Assembly (NCBI GenBank): GCA_018398585.1
Contig: JAGTTD010000008.1
Span: forward strand, 29,875,208-29,939,207
Origin: Simmondsia chinensis
Lineage: Eukaryota; Streptophyta; Magnoliopsida; Caryophyllales; Simmondsiaceae
Direction of reading: 5' to 3'
DNA: 64,000 nt
Position 1 is the stretch's first letter. Every line of letters begins with the position of its first letter. Below the pieces are notes generated by a model. The model did no database searches and had not been told where the DNA came from. It worked only from the letters and a program-made list of their open reading frames with translations. Positions 42,596 to 53,520 of this stretch are shown here, one piece after another. The position numbers and the translations under genes are program-made.

Positions 42596-43462
42596 AGGGG
42601 TCGGTTCCCAAAATAATGCTGAAAAATAAAAAAATAAAAAAAATAATGCCAAAAAATAAATATTTACCAATCTACTTGAACCGCATTTAGAAAACGCGGT
42701 TCACTCCAAAAATAACCGAATTAAGAGAAAAATATTTTTTCCGGTTATAAACCGCGTCTTAAAGACGCGTTTCATATGGAAATAAACCTCGTCCGCTTTT
42801 TTAAGACTAAACCGCCTCTTAAAGACGCGGTTCACCTAAGACTAAAAAACGTCTTAAAGACGCGGTTAACGTAAGACTAAAACGTGTCTCAAAGACGCGG
42901 TTCATATAATTGTAAAGCACGGGTCTTGAAGTCGAGGACGCCCACGCTCGAAACGAATTCAAAATGAAATGGATGCGAATGACTATACACGAAGGGTCAC
43001 ACGTGGGTTCTGTAAGAGAAAAGGTCATAATGTATTAACATGCAAGAGGAAAAAGGAGCACGATGCTCGGTTAGCAGCTAGTAGCAGTGAAATATATGAC
43101 GGTAATATTTACTTATGTTTCATTTTTTTGAACATTTATTTATGTTTTATTTATATTATTTTTTATATAGTAGTTCGTTATTTATATATATCTATTAGTT
43201 TGTTATTTATATTGTTATTTATAATGAAAACCGCAGCATTATAAAACGCGGTTTATATATGCGTAAACCGCGTTTAGTGAACGCGGTTTATATAAGAGTA
43301 AACCGCGTTTATTAAACGCGGTTTATGCTTTACATATTGTTTCTTTTTTGATGCGGTTATTTTTAGATAAACGCGGTTCAATAGTAAATTGGTAAATATT
43401 TATTTTTTAGCTTTATTTTTTTTATTTTTTTTATTTTTCAGCATTATTTTGGGAACCGACTC
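42596..43462. mobile_element. MULE-like element with arrays of GC-core hairpins
   Basis: Terminal inverted repeats of about 70 bp begin GGGTCGGTTCCCAAAATAAT at the left and, inverted, GAGTCGGTTCCCAAAATAAT at the right. TATGTATA flanks both sides (42588-42595 and 43463-43470), with a ninth base differing. Inside each arm lie serial hairpins of the form AACCGCG-loop-CGCGGTT: about five at 42681-42905 and four at 43225-43395. A short zinc-knuckle-like frame lies in the centre. It is non-autonomous. Confidence 0.8.
42969..43115 (+). pseudogene. Zinc-knuckle remnant inside the MULE-like element
   Basis: The frame begins MDANDYTRRVTRGFCKRKGH and continues NVLTCKRKKEHDARLAASSS. It resembles the C-terminal zinc knuckle (C-x2-C-x4-H-x4-C) of MULE transposases, but the first Cys is replaced (RGFC). 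The downstream part of the 91-codon frame is Ile/Tyr-rich AT sequence and is unlikely to be protein. It may be the last trace of the parental transposase. Confidence 0.45.
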
Positions 43463-43589
43463 TATGTATATGTATACATAAAATTTTTTTACATAATTTC
43501 TAATTTCTTATTATATTTAATAATATCTAAGCTCGACTATAAAAATTATACCCGAAAAATATCCAATATTTACAATACTCCTCCTTTGG

Positions 43590-45080
43590 ATATTTTCTTT
43601 ATAGCATTACGGGAAATAACACTCTTGAAAGTATATGGTATCCGAGTTATATACGCTTCCTAAACTTCCTTATTAAAATCCTTGCCAGAAAAAAATCTAG
43701 TGAGAAAAACCATAGCAAAGGGAAAAAACAAAAAAAAATACAATGTGTAATTAACTCCCCCTCATGGGTGCAAATTAACAAGGGGTGTCTTGGGGTTGGC
43801 GAACGCCAATTTTATGCTGATTTCTTGAAAGTTTGTTATAGGTGCTTTCTCAAATAACTCTTCTAGGCACTTGGGTGAATTAGTTAATATTTGCTTTATC
43901 CTTCTTCTGAAACTCGAGAATCGAAATAGCTTTGTTAAAATGTGCTTAGTTCTCTGAACTCTCCTTAACTTGGACAATGCAGAGTTGTCTTCATATGGTA
44001 CTATCTGACTCCCCTGATCACTGGAAGCTTATGAAATATGTTGAATCAAGGGCCTTGATGTTACCCATTCTCTATTTGCTCATAAAGTGTAAACATCTCA
44101 GTAGTAGCTGCACTTGTTAGTAGATTGCCAAAATATAGCAATATAGCTATATAAAAAAATAGCATATGCTTGTCACTTACCTGATACTGGGCAACTAAAT
44201 AACCCGCATTCACATCAAAATCAAGTGCAAGTTTGACATAACATTATAATGTATACTAGTTGATCCATTAAGATAAATATTTAGTCACGTTCTCATACCT
44301 TCATACTGGTGTCATATTATATACTAGTGACAAGTTAATCGAAAGAGGCTTATACTTGATCTTATAACAATTATATTAATGCAACAATTATACCAAGGTG
44401 TGGTACTTTAAGACAAAGAATCTTTCGTTACCTCATTGAGGACCGGAAAAGGTCTTTATCTTTATCAAGGAATTAAACACAAATTGAGGCACTAAATAAC
44501 ATATTAAACACTTAAGTATCGTAATGGCATAAGTTGATCAATAGAGTAATACTCTATCATATTAGTGCTCGATCTATAAGTCGAGACAAAACTTAACCTT
44601 TTTCAAGATCTTCCATCTCGAATTCTTAGTTTAGGTGTATAACAGCTTCTTTAAATTCTTCAAGGAGTCATAATGATATTAACATATCTCTCTTTTACTA
44701 GATATGTACCGCGATTTTGAACTATATGCTTCTAGCATTTTTGGTCCTTTAAGGACTTTCATATAAATATCATCTCAAATAAGCTATTATCACATCTATA
44801 AGACGCATATAGAGACTGACAGATCCATTGTATCCATTTCTTACATATGTATGTCTCATTTATTTATGGTCTTTATAATAAATCTTGGGTTATAAATTGT
44901 GCTTTTCACCACCTGATCATTTTCGCAGCAACATTCGCTTGTAGCCTATAAGTTTTACTCTTCAGGTATTTTGACTACTGGTCCAAAAAACAGCACATTA
45001 CCAATTTAACCTGAAGTGCGCCTTTCTATTTTAGCCAATCATTTCTTTGTTGACATTCTTGAATGAACTCTTGTTCAAGA
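43590..45080 (-). pseudogene. 3' part of the old copia pol (RNase H and tail), decayed
   Basis: Near the left LTR the minus strand reads STYNKLSRNQHKIGVRQPQD, a decayed copia C-terminus (family form STFxKLxxxIGMRRL). Then comes CAPMRGS-like sequence and a 3' untranslated stretch to the purine tract. Around 44180-44240 the piece DVNAGYLVA resembles the RNase H DAGYLSD block. Stops are frequent throughout. Confidence 0.5.
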
Positions 45081-45099
45081 TTTTCATTTTCTTTGATTA

Positions 45100-46135
45100 G
45101 ATTAGTAGCTATTGTATATACAAAATAATATATACTTCAATACTCCCCTTAAATTGGAGCATGTAAATCGACAATGCCCAACTTGGATAGCTGCAAGGAG
45201 AAGGAGGAGTCCTCAAGAGCTTTCATAAAAAGATCAGTGAGATAACTTGATGAATGAACAAAAGAACTAGCAATCCGTTTGGCAAGACAACATTCTCGAA
45301 CAAATGGCAATCAATTTCAATGTGCTTAGCCCTTTCATGGAGCACCGAACTAGAAGCAATATGTAGAGTCACCTGATTATCACAAAACAATTGATTGTAC
45401 AGTCTTAAATCATTGAATGTGATAGTAAGATCAAGCAATTGCTTATTTCTCAAAAATGGAATTTACGGTCCGGTTTCCATGGAACACAGATAAACAATTG
45501 TTTGTTTCTCGACAATTGAATGCGTAGTAAGATCAAGCAACAATCTACAAAACAAAACCAACTCGCTAGCTACCATAGCCATAGCCCAGTACTCAGCCTC
45601 AACGAATGATAGAGAAACAAACAATTGTTTATTAGACCGCTAACACATGGGAGGCCCATCCAATAAGCTCATAATTGGAAATCACACTCAACTAGAAGAA
45701 AAATATCTTTAAATATCGTAACACTCTCATAACTGCCCCCTAGAGGTGGGTCTCAACGATCACATGTGAAGTGACTTAACGTATGAATTGCATAACTAAT
45801 GTACCGTCTAACAATCGTTGCACCAAATGTCAATATCAACCCAAATCCTTGACTAGATCGCCAACATCGTCAGTCATTCAATGGTTTTGAATGATCGGAG
45901 TTGACGCCAACTTAGTACCTAACATCCCAGCTTCGCTTGGAGTATCCAAGGCATATTTTCATTGATCCAATGCAATCCTAGATTTAAAACAAGAAATTTT
46001 AATCTCAAGAAAATACATTACGAGTCCAAGATCCTTAATCCTAAGTTCTTGATTAAGTCAGTTTTTAAGATTGGGATTCATGACATCATCTACATGAATC
46101 AAAACGACTAAGAAATTTGAACCTTGTAAGAAGGT
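45100..46135 (-). pseudogene. Fragment of a different copia: RT end, RNase H end, PPT
   Basis: Reading the minus strand, RT appears at about 46130-45960 (VVLIHVDDVMNPN, IKDLGLVMYFLEIKISCFKS, KYALDTPSEAGM). RNase H follows at 45400-45290 (LFCDNQVTLHIASSSVLHER, AKHIEIDCHL) and the tail at 45230-45160. TTAAGGGGAGTATTGAAG at about 45138-45155 looks like a polypurine tract with the start of an LTR. This second pol end inside the 17-kb element indicates an older nested insertion. Confidence 0.7.
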
Positions 46136-46249
46136 AAAAAGCAAATGATGTAAATCAGCAAATTGTTGCATGGCAATGGGAAGAATTTAATAGCCTTCCT
46201 TAACTCTTATTGCTAAAGAAAGAAAAGAACAAGGGAAAGATATGGTTCA

Positions 46250-46905
46250 ATCTTTTTTTTTTTGGATAAATTGTGACAAAATCAATAAACCAGCTGGCCA
46301 CTCGCTAGACGAGGCCATAGTCCAACCGTAACAACACGGGGACCAAAAACATCCAACACAAAATTAGAAAACTGGAACAGAAATGCTTGCTACGAAACAT
46401 AACACAACAGACTGCGGGCATAGGACCAACAAAAACACGGAGACAAGAAACACCAGCACGTGCAAAACCAACACAAACAAGGATCTTTGCAAGAGACGGA
46501 GCAGAAGGCCAGCACAAGAACCGAGAGTGGGACTGAAGCCACACCCCAACATCCAAATCATATCAATGAGCAATAAGGTCTGCCACCATAGCTGGTTTGA
46601 AACCATCAAAGTTGAAGCCCACCTTTTCTCCCAACTTTGTTACTCACTCCGCATTCAGGATCCTCTCATCATACTCTTCTTCTGTGATCTTCTTAATTCG
46701 ATTTCCCCTATTCCGTTTCTTCCTCTTCCCGGCTATCATAGTCAATTTTCCAGCATTACTTCTAGGAGACATATCCTTCAAGAATTCTTGCAACTACCGC
46801 TTCTCTCTCTCCTTCATCTTACGCTAGATTGTTTTTCTCTCTCTTTTCGTTGTGCGGACTTTTTCTTTCTTCCTCCTGCCTATGCTAGGCCCTTCTATGA
46901 GTGGA
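46250..46905 (-). mobile_element. LINE, ORF1 tail joined to 3' UTR, inserted in a gypsy LTR
   Basis: A T run at about 46250-46262 marks the poly(A) end. The 3' UTR (46263-46580) resembles the fragment at 9215. It is preceded on the minus strand by an ORF1 C-terminus: LQEFLKDMSPRSNAGKLTMI, RKKRNRGNRIKKITEEEYDE, VTKLGEKVGFNFDGFKPAMV. The VGFNFDGF block is identical in the copy at 21198. No ORF2 lies between. The target duplication is unclear. Confidence 0.72.
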
Positions 46906-46988
46906 GCTGATACTTGCTGACTCTCACTTAGAGAAATAAGAAAGAAACTTAATTCTCACTTACAGAAATGAGAAAGAAATAGGGGTTT

Positions 46989-46998
<10 letters not shown>

Positions 46999-47019
<21 letters not shown>

Positions 47020-47020
47020 G
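46999..47020. repeat. Poly-G tract (22 G) after a T run
   Basis: A run of about 13 T is followed by 22 G inside the gypsy LTR. Confidence 0.85.
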
Positions 47021-47453
47021 AGAGAACAACTCAATTTAATTAAACAAAGCTCCTAAAAATAAGAAACCAATGCCCATATATATAGCCACCACTATACATC
47101 TAATTGTAATCAATTCCAAAGACTAAACCTACTCTAACTCCAACTAAAACAATCCTATTCTAACATAACTAAAAATCCTAAACTTAATTTCATAATTCAG
47201 TAATAATAAACCCTAATAAACAAAGCCTTAATTAAATAAAGATATCAACCTAATTAAATCCTAATTAAGCTATAAACCTTTTGAATATATGTGTGAGACT
47301 CTGCTTCAATTCTCGAGTGGACTAAATGGCCCAAAACTGCCTAAACAATTGTCCAACAAGTACTTTGTTCCTAATTAGTATTCCAACCATTCTCAGATTC
47401 TAATTTCTCCTTTTCTCATCTTGATCGGGTTATTTTTATATTTACTTGCATCA

Positions 47454-47870
47454 TTCTCAACCACTTGAACTTAAATTCGTCCTCAAATTTGACCTATTAG
47501 TCATGTTGGAGGATGAAGATGCCCACATGGAAAATCAACGACTCCCAATTCACGACCCGAAGTTTTCCGATGTACGTGTGACTTAGGGGGTGCTTGTGCT
47601 TGCTCTTTTTGTTTGTTACGTGTGTGAATGTGGTCGCCGTAGACACAAATCAAACAAACGTGCAAACTGGGACTCGTAACGACTAGAGGCGAGCATGAAT
47701 TCTAGATCGCACGTCTTTGATCTCAACCACTCACCGTTTCTAACAAAAGGGATGGTGCTTTTGGTGAATCCAACTTCGGTTTTCAATTAAGAAGTGGATT
47801 CTGCTTATGCTCCAATAAAGGAGACTTTAGTAGTTTTGTGGATTTTTGTTTTTAAGTTTGACAAAAAAAC
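47454..47870 (-). other. Short gypsy pol end and unassigned sequence
   Basis: 47454-47510 carries KFEDEFKFKW-like sequence, a common gypsy pol end before the purine tract. From 47520 to 47870 no motif was recognised; this stretch may be copia linker or more gypsy debris. Confidence 0.4.
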
Positions 47871-48330
47871 AAAAGGATATGACCCCAACTTAAGTGGCGG
47901 TTATAATGACGAAGCAGGCCCACATACACCTTTCTCGTACACTTAAAAGTTAGGAACTTGGGTGGAGTAATTGGGACATACAATATATAACTAAAATTCA
48001 TAGATGGCATGTATATCTGGATCTTATCAGAGACAAGTTATATTAAGGAGATCCATAATTAGTGCTGCAATATATATAATAATAAGTACCCATGTAAAAG
48101 TTGGCAATAATAATGGTCTAGCCATTCGCTGCAGGCGTTCAATTAGAAAAATATGTAAGACCATTATATATCTGTATGTGGACTATGTGGCAATTCAGCC
48201 TATACAATAATTGTTAAATTTTTGGAATGTATATTCTCCTGCATTATCATATAATCCACGACTTGAGCTTATAGTCGGATCATTTATGCAAGGAGTTTCA
48301 TAAGTGCCACATCATAAGTGTATTATCTAC
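47870..48330 (-). pseudogene. Integrase of the old copia, decayed
   Basis: The minus strand at 48200-48250 reads DNAGEYTFQKFNNYCIG, the catalytic integrase block, and at 47950-48000 reads ILYVPITPPKF, matching the later integrase block of the same lineage. Between them homology continues through several stops (IERLQRMARPLLL). It belongs to the 17-kb element, as its gag lies just upstream. Confidence 0.72.
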
Positions 48331-48569
48331 AAACATGTAACTAACTGGTAGAGGCCTCTATTAATATCACAAAATATTTTAAATAACCATATTTTGAATA
48401 ACTGAAAAATAAGTAGGCAACATAGCCGACCAAGTGAATGATTGATAATAAGTAGGCGGTATAGCTAACCATATGAATAATGAACAAGTAATAAAAAGTT
48501 GGCGATTTAACCAGTCATGAATATGCAAAATAAAAAATATGAAAACTAAAGTTTCTTCACTTTCCTTCA

Positions 48570-49321
48570 CTTTTCTATTTTATCTCCTCATTATTTGTGG
48601 ACTTCTTAAATTTTGATCCATTCTGGGTACTATTGTGCCAATTATTATGACCACGACTATAACCTTGTCCACGGCCCCGTCCACGTCTACGACCACGTTT
48701 ACGATCTCGACCATGTTCATGATGGTCGTATGTCATAGCATTCACTTCAGGGAATGGTTTAGCCCCATTTGGTGGTGACTAATGATTTTTCATTAATAAT
48801 TCATCATTTTATTCAGAAAAAAGGAGACATGATATTAACTCTGAGTATTTTTTAAATCCTCATTCTCGATATTGCTATTGCAGGAGCATATTCGAGATAC
48901 GAAAAGTAGATAGTGTTTTCTCTAACATATCCTCCTCAATAATATTTTTCCCGCATGGGAGGTAATATTAAATACTGTAGAGTTATACTCACTTATAGTT
49001 TTAAAATCCTGCAATCGTAGGTGAATCCATTTAGAGCGAGCTTTAGGGAGGATAATAGACTTTCGATGATCAAACCTCTCCTTTAAATTCAACCAAAAGA
49101 CATACATGTCATTTATAGTAATATACTCAGCTTTCAATCTTTTAGGGCTATAATGCTTGAGAAATATCATTGTTTTTTTAATGATCGTACAGGGATGCGC
49201 TATTACCCTTTTTATTTATATCTCCAAGATTCATAGCATGAAGGTGAATCTCAACATCAAGGATGGCAAATAATTTTTTGCCATCAAGAGTAGTAAATTC
49301 AAGATCAGTAAGATTAGACAT
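48570..49321 (-). pseudogene. gag: Gag of the old copia element
   Basis: ATG at 49321 starts MSNLTDLEFTTLDGKKLFAI. A frame change near 49170 leads to MIFLKHYSPKRLKAEYITIN, LKERFDHRKSIILPKARSKW and LRLQDFKTISEYNSTVFNIT, a typical copia gag capsid. The basic RGRGRGQG-type tail lies at about 48640-48720. The 5' leader (49322-49360) is cut by the nested copia at 49361, so the gag is separated from its own LTR by 9.4 kb. Confidence 0.82.
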
Positions 49322-49360
49322 GATTAAAATAACAAAGATTAGGGAATGAAAACTTACCTT

Positions 49361-49530
49361 TATGAAATATGAAGAACTCTTGTATTGAATTGATGAATAA
49401 AGAGGATACATATATATATAGGCAAAGATAAATTACAAAAGGACGAAAATACCCTTGGACTTAACATAAATACTAGGGGTATAGTTGTAATATCTAAGCC
49501 TAAGAGAATGTGCTAGAGAATATTCTAATA
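49361..49530 (-). repeat. 3' LTR of the TA-ended copia
   Basis: This 170-bp LTR, read on the plus strand, runs TATGAAATATGAAG to GAATATTCTAATA. The right partner shares ACATAAATACTAGGGGTATA and GCTAGAGAATATTCTAATA. Confidence 0.85.
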
Positions 49531-49539
49531 CGCCCCCTC

Positions 49540-49860
49540 AATCTGAGCGTGATGGAAGTATGCGAAGATTGGTCCTGTGTTAATAGAAACGATCAGTGGA
49601 GAGCCCATTGGTGAAGATATCAGCAATCTGTTTGTCCGTAGGAGTGTACTGAACCTGGAGATCACCCTTAAGCACCTTTTCACAGACAAAATGAAAGTCC
49701 ACATCAGCGTATTTGCTTCTGTCATTGGAGATAAGGTCGGCCGTCAGGTAGGATGCAGAAACGTTGTCACAGAAGGTGATGATCAGGCCAGGGTGATGAA
49801 GACCGAGATCTTTCATGAGGGAGCAGATCCAATCACTCTCAGCAATAGCAACGGCATGGT
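49540..49860 (-). pseudogene. RNase H end of the TA-ended copia
   Basis: The minus strand reads LIITFCDNVSASYLTADLIS, then NDRSKYADVDFHFVCEKVLK and PTDKQIADIFTNGLSTDRFY, the usual C-terminal part of copia RNase H. Leu-Ile-Ile precedes FCDN, the conserved Asp block. Earlier parts continue to about 50225 with stops. Confidence 0.82.
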
Positions 49861-50228
49861 ATTCGGACTCGGTAGTGGATTTGGAGGCAGTGGCTTGCTT
49901 CTTGGCTGGCTAGGAAATGAGATTTGGACCAAAGTAGAGAGCATAACCTGTGGTGGAGTGTCGTGTGTCAGGGCAGCCACCCTAGTCAGCATCAGCAAAG
50001 GCAGTGACTATGAGAGTGCTAGCGGGAATGATGGAGAGACCATGATCCGAAGTTGCCTTGAGGTATTGAAGAATGCATTTCACAACTTGCTAATGAGGGG
50101 TGCGAGGAGCATGCATGAACTGGGAGACGAGTTTGACAGCATAGCTGATGTTAGGTCGAGTCATGGTGAGGTACTGGAGAGCCCCCACATCACTTCTGTA
50201 CTCAGTAGGGTCCTCAAGAGGATCCCCA

Positions 50229-50255
50229 TCACTTAGTGAGAGATGTGCTCTGGTC

Positions 50256-50288
<33 letters not shown>

Positions 50289-50990
50289 GACTAGTTTGGC
50301 CTCACATAGGTCATGGCGTTGTAGAAGATTGATCGTGTATTTGTGTTGTGAGAGGAAAAGGTGATTGGGTGTGCGTGTGGCCTCAATTCCCAGAAAGAAG
50401 TGAAGAGGGCCTAGGTCTTTCATCGCAAACTAGGTAGAGGGTAAGTGAATCAGTTGGCTAAGACGGAAGGGGTCAGTGCTTGTGAGTATAATGTCATCGA
50501 CATATAGTAAGAGGCAAGTGAGGTGGGTTTTCGTCTTGTGAATGAAGAGGGATGGGTCAGCACGGCAACAGGTAAAACCAAGTCTAAGTAGGAAAGCACT
50601 AAACCGTTGGAACCAGGCTCTGGGTGCTTGTTTCAGACCATACAACGCCTTATGTAAGCGACATACGTGGTTTGGAAATTTGGGATGTATGAAACCTTGA
50701 GGTTATTTCATGTAAATTTCTTCCTTAAGGTGACCATGTAGGAAGGCGTTTTTGACATCTAATTGGTGAATGGACTAGTTGTATGTCACTACAAGAGTAA
50801 GTATAAAGTGTATGGTGGTGGGTTTAACAATATGGCTAAAAGTTTCTTTGTAGTCAAGGCCTTCACGTTGGTGAAAATCCTGAGCTACAAGTCTGGCCTT
50901 AAAGCGTTCAACCGAGCCATCCGCTTTGCACTTAACCTTATATTTCCATGTACTTCCTACAAGGTTCTTAGAGGGGTCATGGGGAACTAA
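50229..50990 (-). pseudogene. pol: Reverse transcriptase of the TA-ended copia
   Basis: The frame reads MYGLKQAPRAWFQRFSAFLL, then LLLYVDDIILTSTDPFRLSQ with the YVDD catalytic box, and in a second frame MKDLGPLHFFLGIEATRTPN. A run of 29 G at 50258-50286 encodes a Pro run (VNPPPPPP) where the family has ordinary sequence, so a homopolymer expansion has damaged the end of RT. The N-terminal RT (50700-50990) is broken. Confidence 0.82.
50258..50286. repeat. Poly-G tract (29 G) inside copia RT
   Basis: The homopolymer sits within the coding region and produces a proline run on the coding strand. Confidence 0.9.
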
Positions 50991-50993
50991 ATC

Positions 50994-51356
50994 TCAGGTG
51001 TTATTGAGAATAAGCGCATTAAATTCGTCCGTCATGGCTTCTTGCCATTTTGGATTTTTCATGGCCTGTGAGTAGCATGTAGGCTCTTGGACAATGGTGA
51101 TGGAAGAAAGAGAAGGAGGGTACTTAGTATTGCGTATGCTTGTTTTAAGCCGTGTTTGCATCGGGTGTGCATTGAGGGGATGTCCAACTGAAGTGGGGCC
51201 CACGAGTGGAGGGTCGGGTTGTAAGGGCGAGGAGGGGACCGAAGGTCCTGACGCGTAGGCGGTCACGGGAGAGGAGGGACCCGTAGGGGCTATGAGGGGA
51301 GGTGATTCGGGTGCCTTGGTTAGGGGACCAGGAGGTGTGGGAGGGGTGTGGACCAA
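50994..51356 (-). pseudogene. Proline-rich linker and RT start of the TA-ended copia
   Basis: The Pro/Ser-rich stretch (PPTPPGPLTKAPESPPLIAP) is typical of the spacer between integrase and RT. It is followed by HPMQTRLKTSIRNTKYPP and QAMKNPKWQEAMTDEFNALI, the conserved start of copia RT. Confidence 0.8.
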
Positions 51357-51542
51357 CGGGTCAACTACGGGTGCACAATCCAGTGCCTCGGTGAGGCAGC
51401 TAGGAGGGGCGGGCGGGGTGGGGTTCAGTGGAGGTGAGACGTGATTGGTCGTCGCAGCGGGGGTGGGGGCTGTGAGGTTGGACGCAACCGGGGGGAGGCA
51501 GTGTGCGGGCAGTGGCGTAGCCGTCCTCCCAGCAGCCTCTGC

Positions 51543-52088
51543 TCAAGGGGAAATGGGGGAAGTAGCTTGAGGGTTAGAACAAATTATTATCGGTGGAGAA
51601 ATTGTGGCATCAGAGACTACTTTGTCATGATTAATGAGTTCAGTGTAGGGAAAACGATTTTTGTCAAAAACCACATGCCTACTTATATATAATTGGTGGT
51701 GTTTGGGGTCAAAGCACCTGTATCCCTTATATCGAGCAGTGTTGCCTAATAAAATGCAGGAGGTGGAGCAAGTGGCAAGTTTATGAGGGGCACGAGGTGT
51801 GGTGTTCGGATAACATCCACACCCAAAGACGCAGAAACGTGAGTAATCAGGGTCGGTTTGAAAAAGCTTTTGAAAGGGTGTGTTGTTTAAAAGATTTGGT
51901 GTGGGAAGACGGTTTATTATAAAACAAGCAGTGCAAAAAACGTCATTCCAAAACTCATAAGGTAACCGAGAGTCAATTAAAAGCGTCCGTGCCATTTCAA
52001 ATAAATGTTGATGCTTGCGTGTCGCCACCCCATTTTGTTCAGGGGTATAGGACAAGATAGAAGGAAATGAATGCCAGCATCGCGACAT
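51543..52088 (-). pseudogene. Integrase C-terminal half of the TA-ended copia
   Basis: This frame reads YTPEQNGVATRKHQHLFEMA, with the family's glutamate changed in the ER(K)H block. LPYEFWNDVFCTACFIINRL, FQTDPDYSRFCVFGCGCYPN and LYISRHVVFDKNRFPY follow. It is separated from the core domain by a frame break at about 52090. Confidence 0.82.
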
Positions 52089-52095
52089 AGAGCAT

Positions 52096-53100
52096 TCATG
52101 CGTCGATGATCATATTCACCCTGCCATCACTTTGGAAAATTTTAATTGTTGAATTAAATTGATTTTGAACGAGGTTTTTGAAAACGGTGAAAATTTCATA
52201 AACATCAGATTTGCGCTGCATCAGATATAGCCAAGTGAATGTAGAATAGTCACCGATAAAGAGGATATAATATTTATAGGTAGAATTAGAGTAGATAGGG
52301 GATTGCCAAACATCAGAACGTATTATTTGTAAGGGCATAGTAGTCTTGCGTAATACACGTTCGAAAGGTAATTTATGGGACTTGCCTAAGCAACATGAAT
52401 TACATTTATTCAAAAATTTAAGTCGGGGAAAAAAATTTTGCTTACATAATAAATCAAGAACAAAATTCCCTAGATGACCTAATGTCTGATGCCAAAGGTC
52501 ACCATTCTTTACTTGCGCTACGAAGCCAACGTCGTGTGGTGAAAAACCATATAGGGACCTATAACTGGGTACTCGTAGAAGTAGCGTCCCCGCGGTTTTG
52601 TCCTCGACACAAAAACAATGGGAGTAAAACTCCACCCTACAATTGTTATCATTACAAAGTTGTTTAATTGATAAAAGATTGTGGGTTAAGTTAGGGACAA
52701 GCACAACATTTTTGAGTGCAAGGGATGAGTGTCGCGTTGGTATCGAGGTTGAGCCTGCGTGTGTCATAGGGAGTAAAGCACCATTGCCTGCAAGTACACC
52801 TTTATGACCAGAATAAGGAAGAAGATTTTTGAGAATACTTGGGCTGGGCGTCATATGATTGGTAGCACCAAAGTCAGGGTACCAATTGTAGTCGTGCGGT
52901 TCTCTAATTGACATGGCAGCGAGCGAGTGAGAGGGATCTGGGACGGAGGAGTTGTCAAACCAATGTGGACAGGTGATTGCCCTGTGACCGATTTGAAAGC
53001 AGATTTGATAATATGGGGGACCAGGTCCGAGCACACCTGCACGAGAATGGGGGGAAAGACCAAATGGGGGTCGAACTAAGCCGGGGTAGGGGGTCCACAA
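52096..53100 (-). pseudogene. Zinc knuckle, protease and integrase core of the TA-ended copia
   Basis: This 334-codon frame holds a damaged knuckle (YYQICFQIGHRAITC, first Cys lost). The protease active site is changed to WYPDFGATNHMT (family DTGA, here Phe for Thr). GAG-pre-IN follows with LWHQTLGHLGNF and CNSCCLGKSHKLPF, then the integrase core with IIRSDVWQSPIYSNSTYKYY and IKIFQSDG. The protease would be inactive, although the long open frame suggests moderate age. Confidence 0.85.
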
Positions 53101-53520
53101 AAGGGAGGTGGTTGCGGGTGCTGGCCAGGTGGGCTACCGCGGCCCCCTCGGCCACCCCGCTTGCCCTTGCCCTTGCCCTTGCCTCAACCACGGTTTTGAC
53201 CATGGTTGGGATTGCCACGGTCCGAGTTATGTCTAGACTGCGGTTGGCATTGTGCCACCAAGGCATGATTGAGGTTGGTTTGGGATGTCCAATTTGTCAA
53301 GTTAAAGCCGCCTCTTCATTGAGGAGTGAGGTTTTTAACTCTCATAAGTATATTGTTTGTTTATTTGACGAGCGTATTCAGGGGGTCAACCATATATTGC
53401 AAAGTGTTGAAATTCTTTTTGGGAAACAGGAGAATCAATGGCAGCTAGGTCGTCCGTTATTGATTTTAATTCCAAAAGGTAGGCGTCCATTGTTTTGCCA
53501 TCTTTACGGTGATTTATTAA

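Larger units (their letters stand above)
42291..43577 (-). repeat. 3' LTR of the 17-kb copia, split by a MULE-like element
   Basis: LTR sequence is 42291-42595 and 43463-43577; the MULE lies between. It matches 58806-59547 on both sides, for example CTCAATTTCTCACATATATA and CCAATATTTA..ATA. Confidence 0.85.
46166..47453 (-). repeat. Gypsy-type LTR, split by a LINE
   Basis: On the minus strand it begins TGATGCAAGTAAATA, directly after a gypsy pol end and purine stretch (GAGGACGAATTTAAGTTCAA at about 47480). Its left part (AGCCTTCC, TCTTATTGCTAAAG, AATAAGAAAGAAACTT) resembles the LTRs at 14852 and 19570. It is interrupted by a LINE and contains a T/G homopolymer block at 46986-47020. Little of its gypsy body remains to the right. 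Confidence 0.6.

Noticed and set aside
42681..43395. CRISPR-like spaced repeats
   Set aside because: The units are palindromes with variable loops inside a DNA transposon of a plant; there is no constant repeat with unique spacers and no cas gene.
49577..50236. Open plus-strand frame of 219 codons
   Set aside because: It is the antisense of copia RNase H/RT on the minus strand, whose motifs (FCDN, DKQIADIF) are clear.
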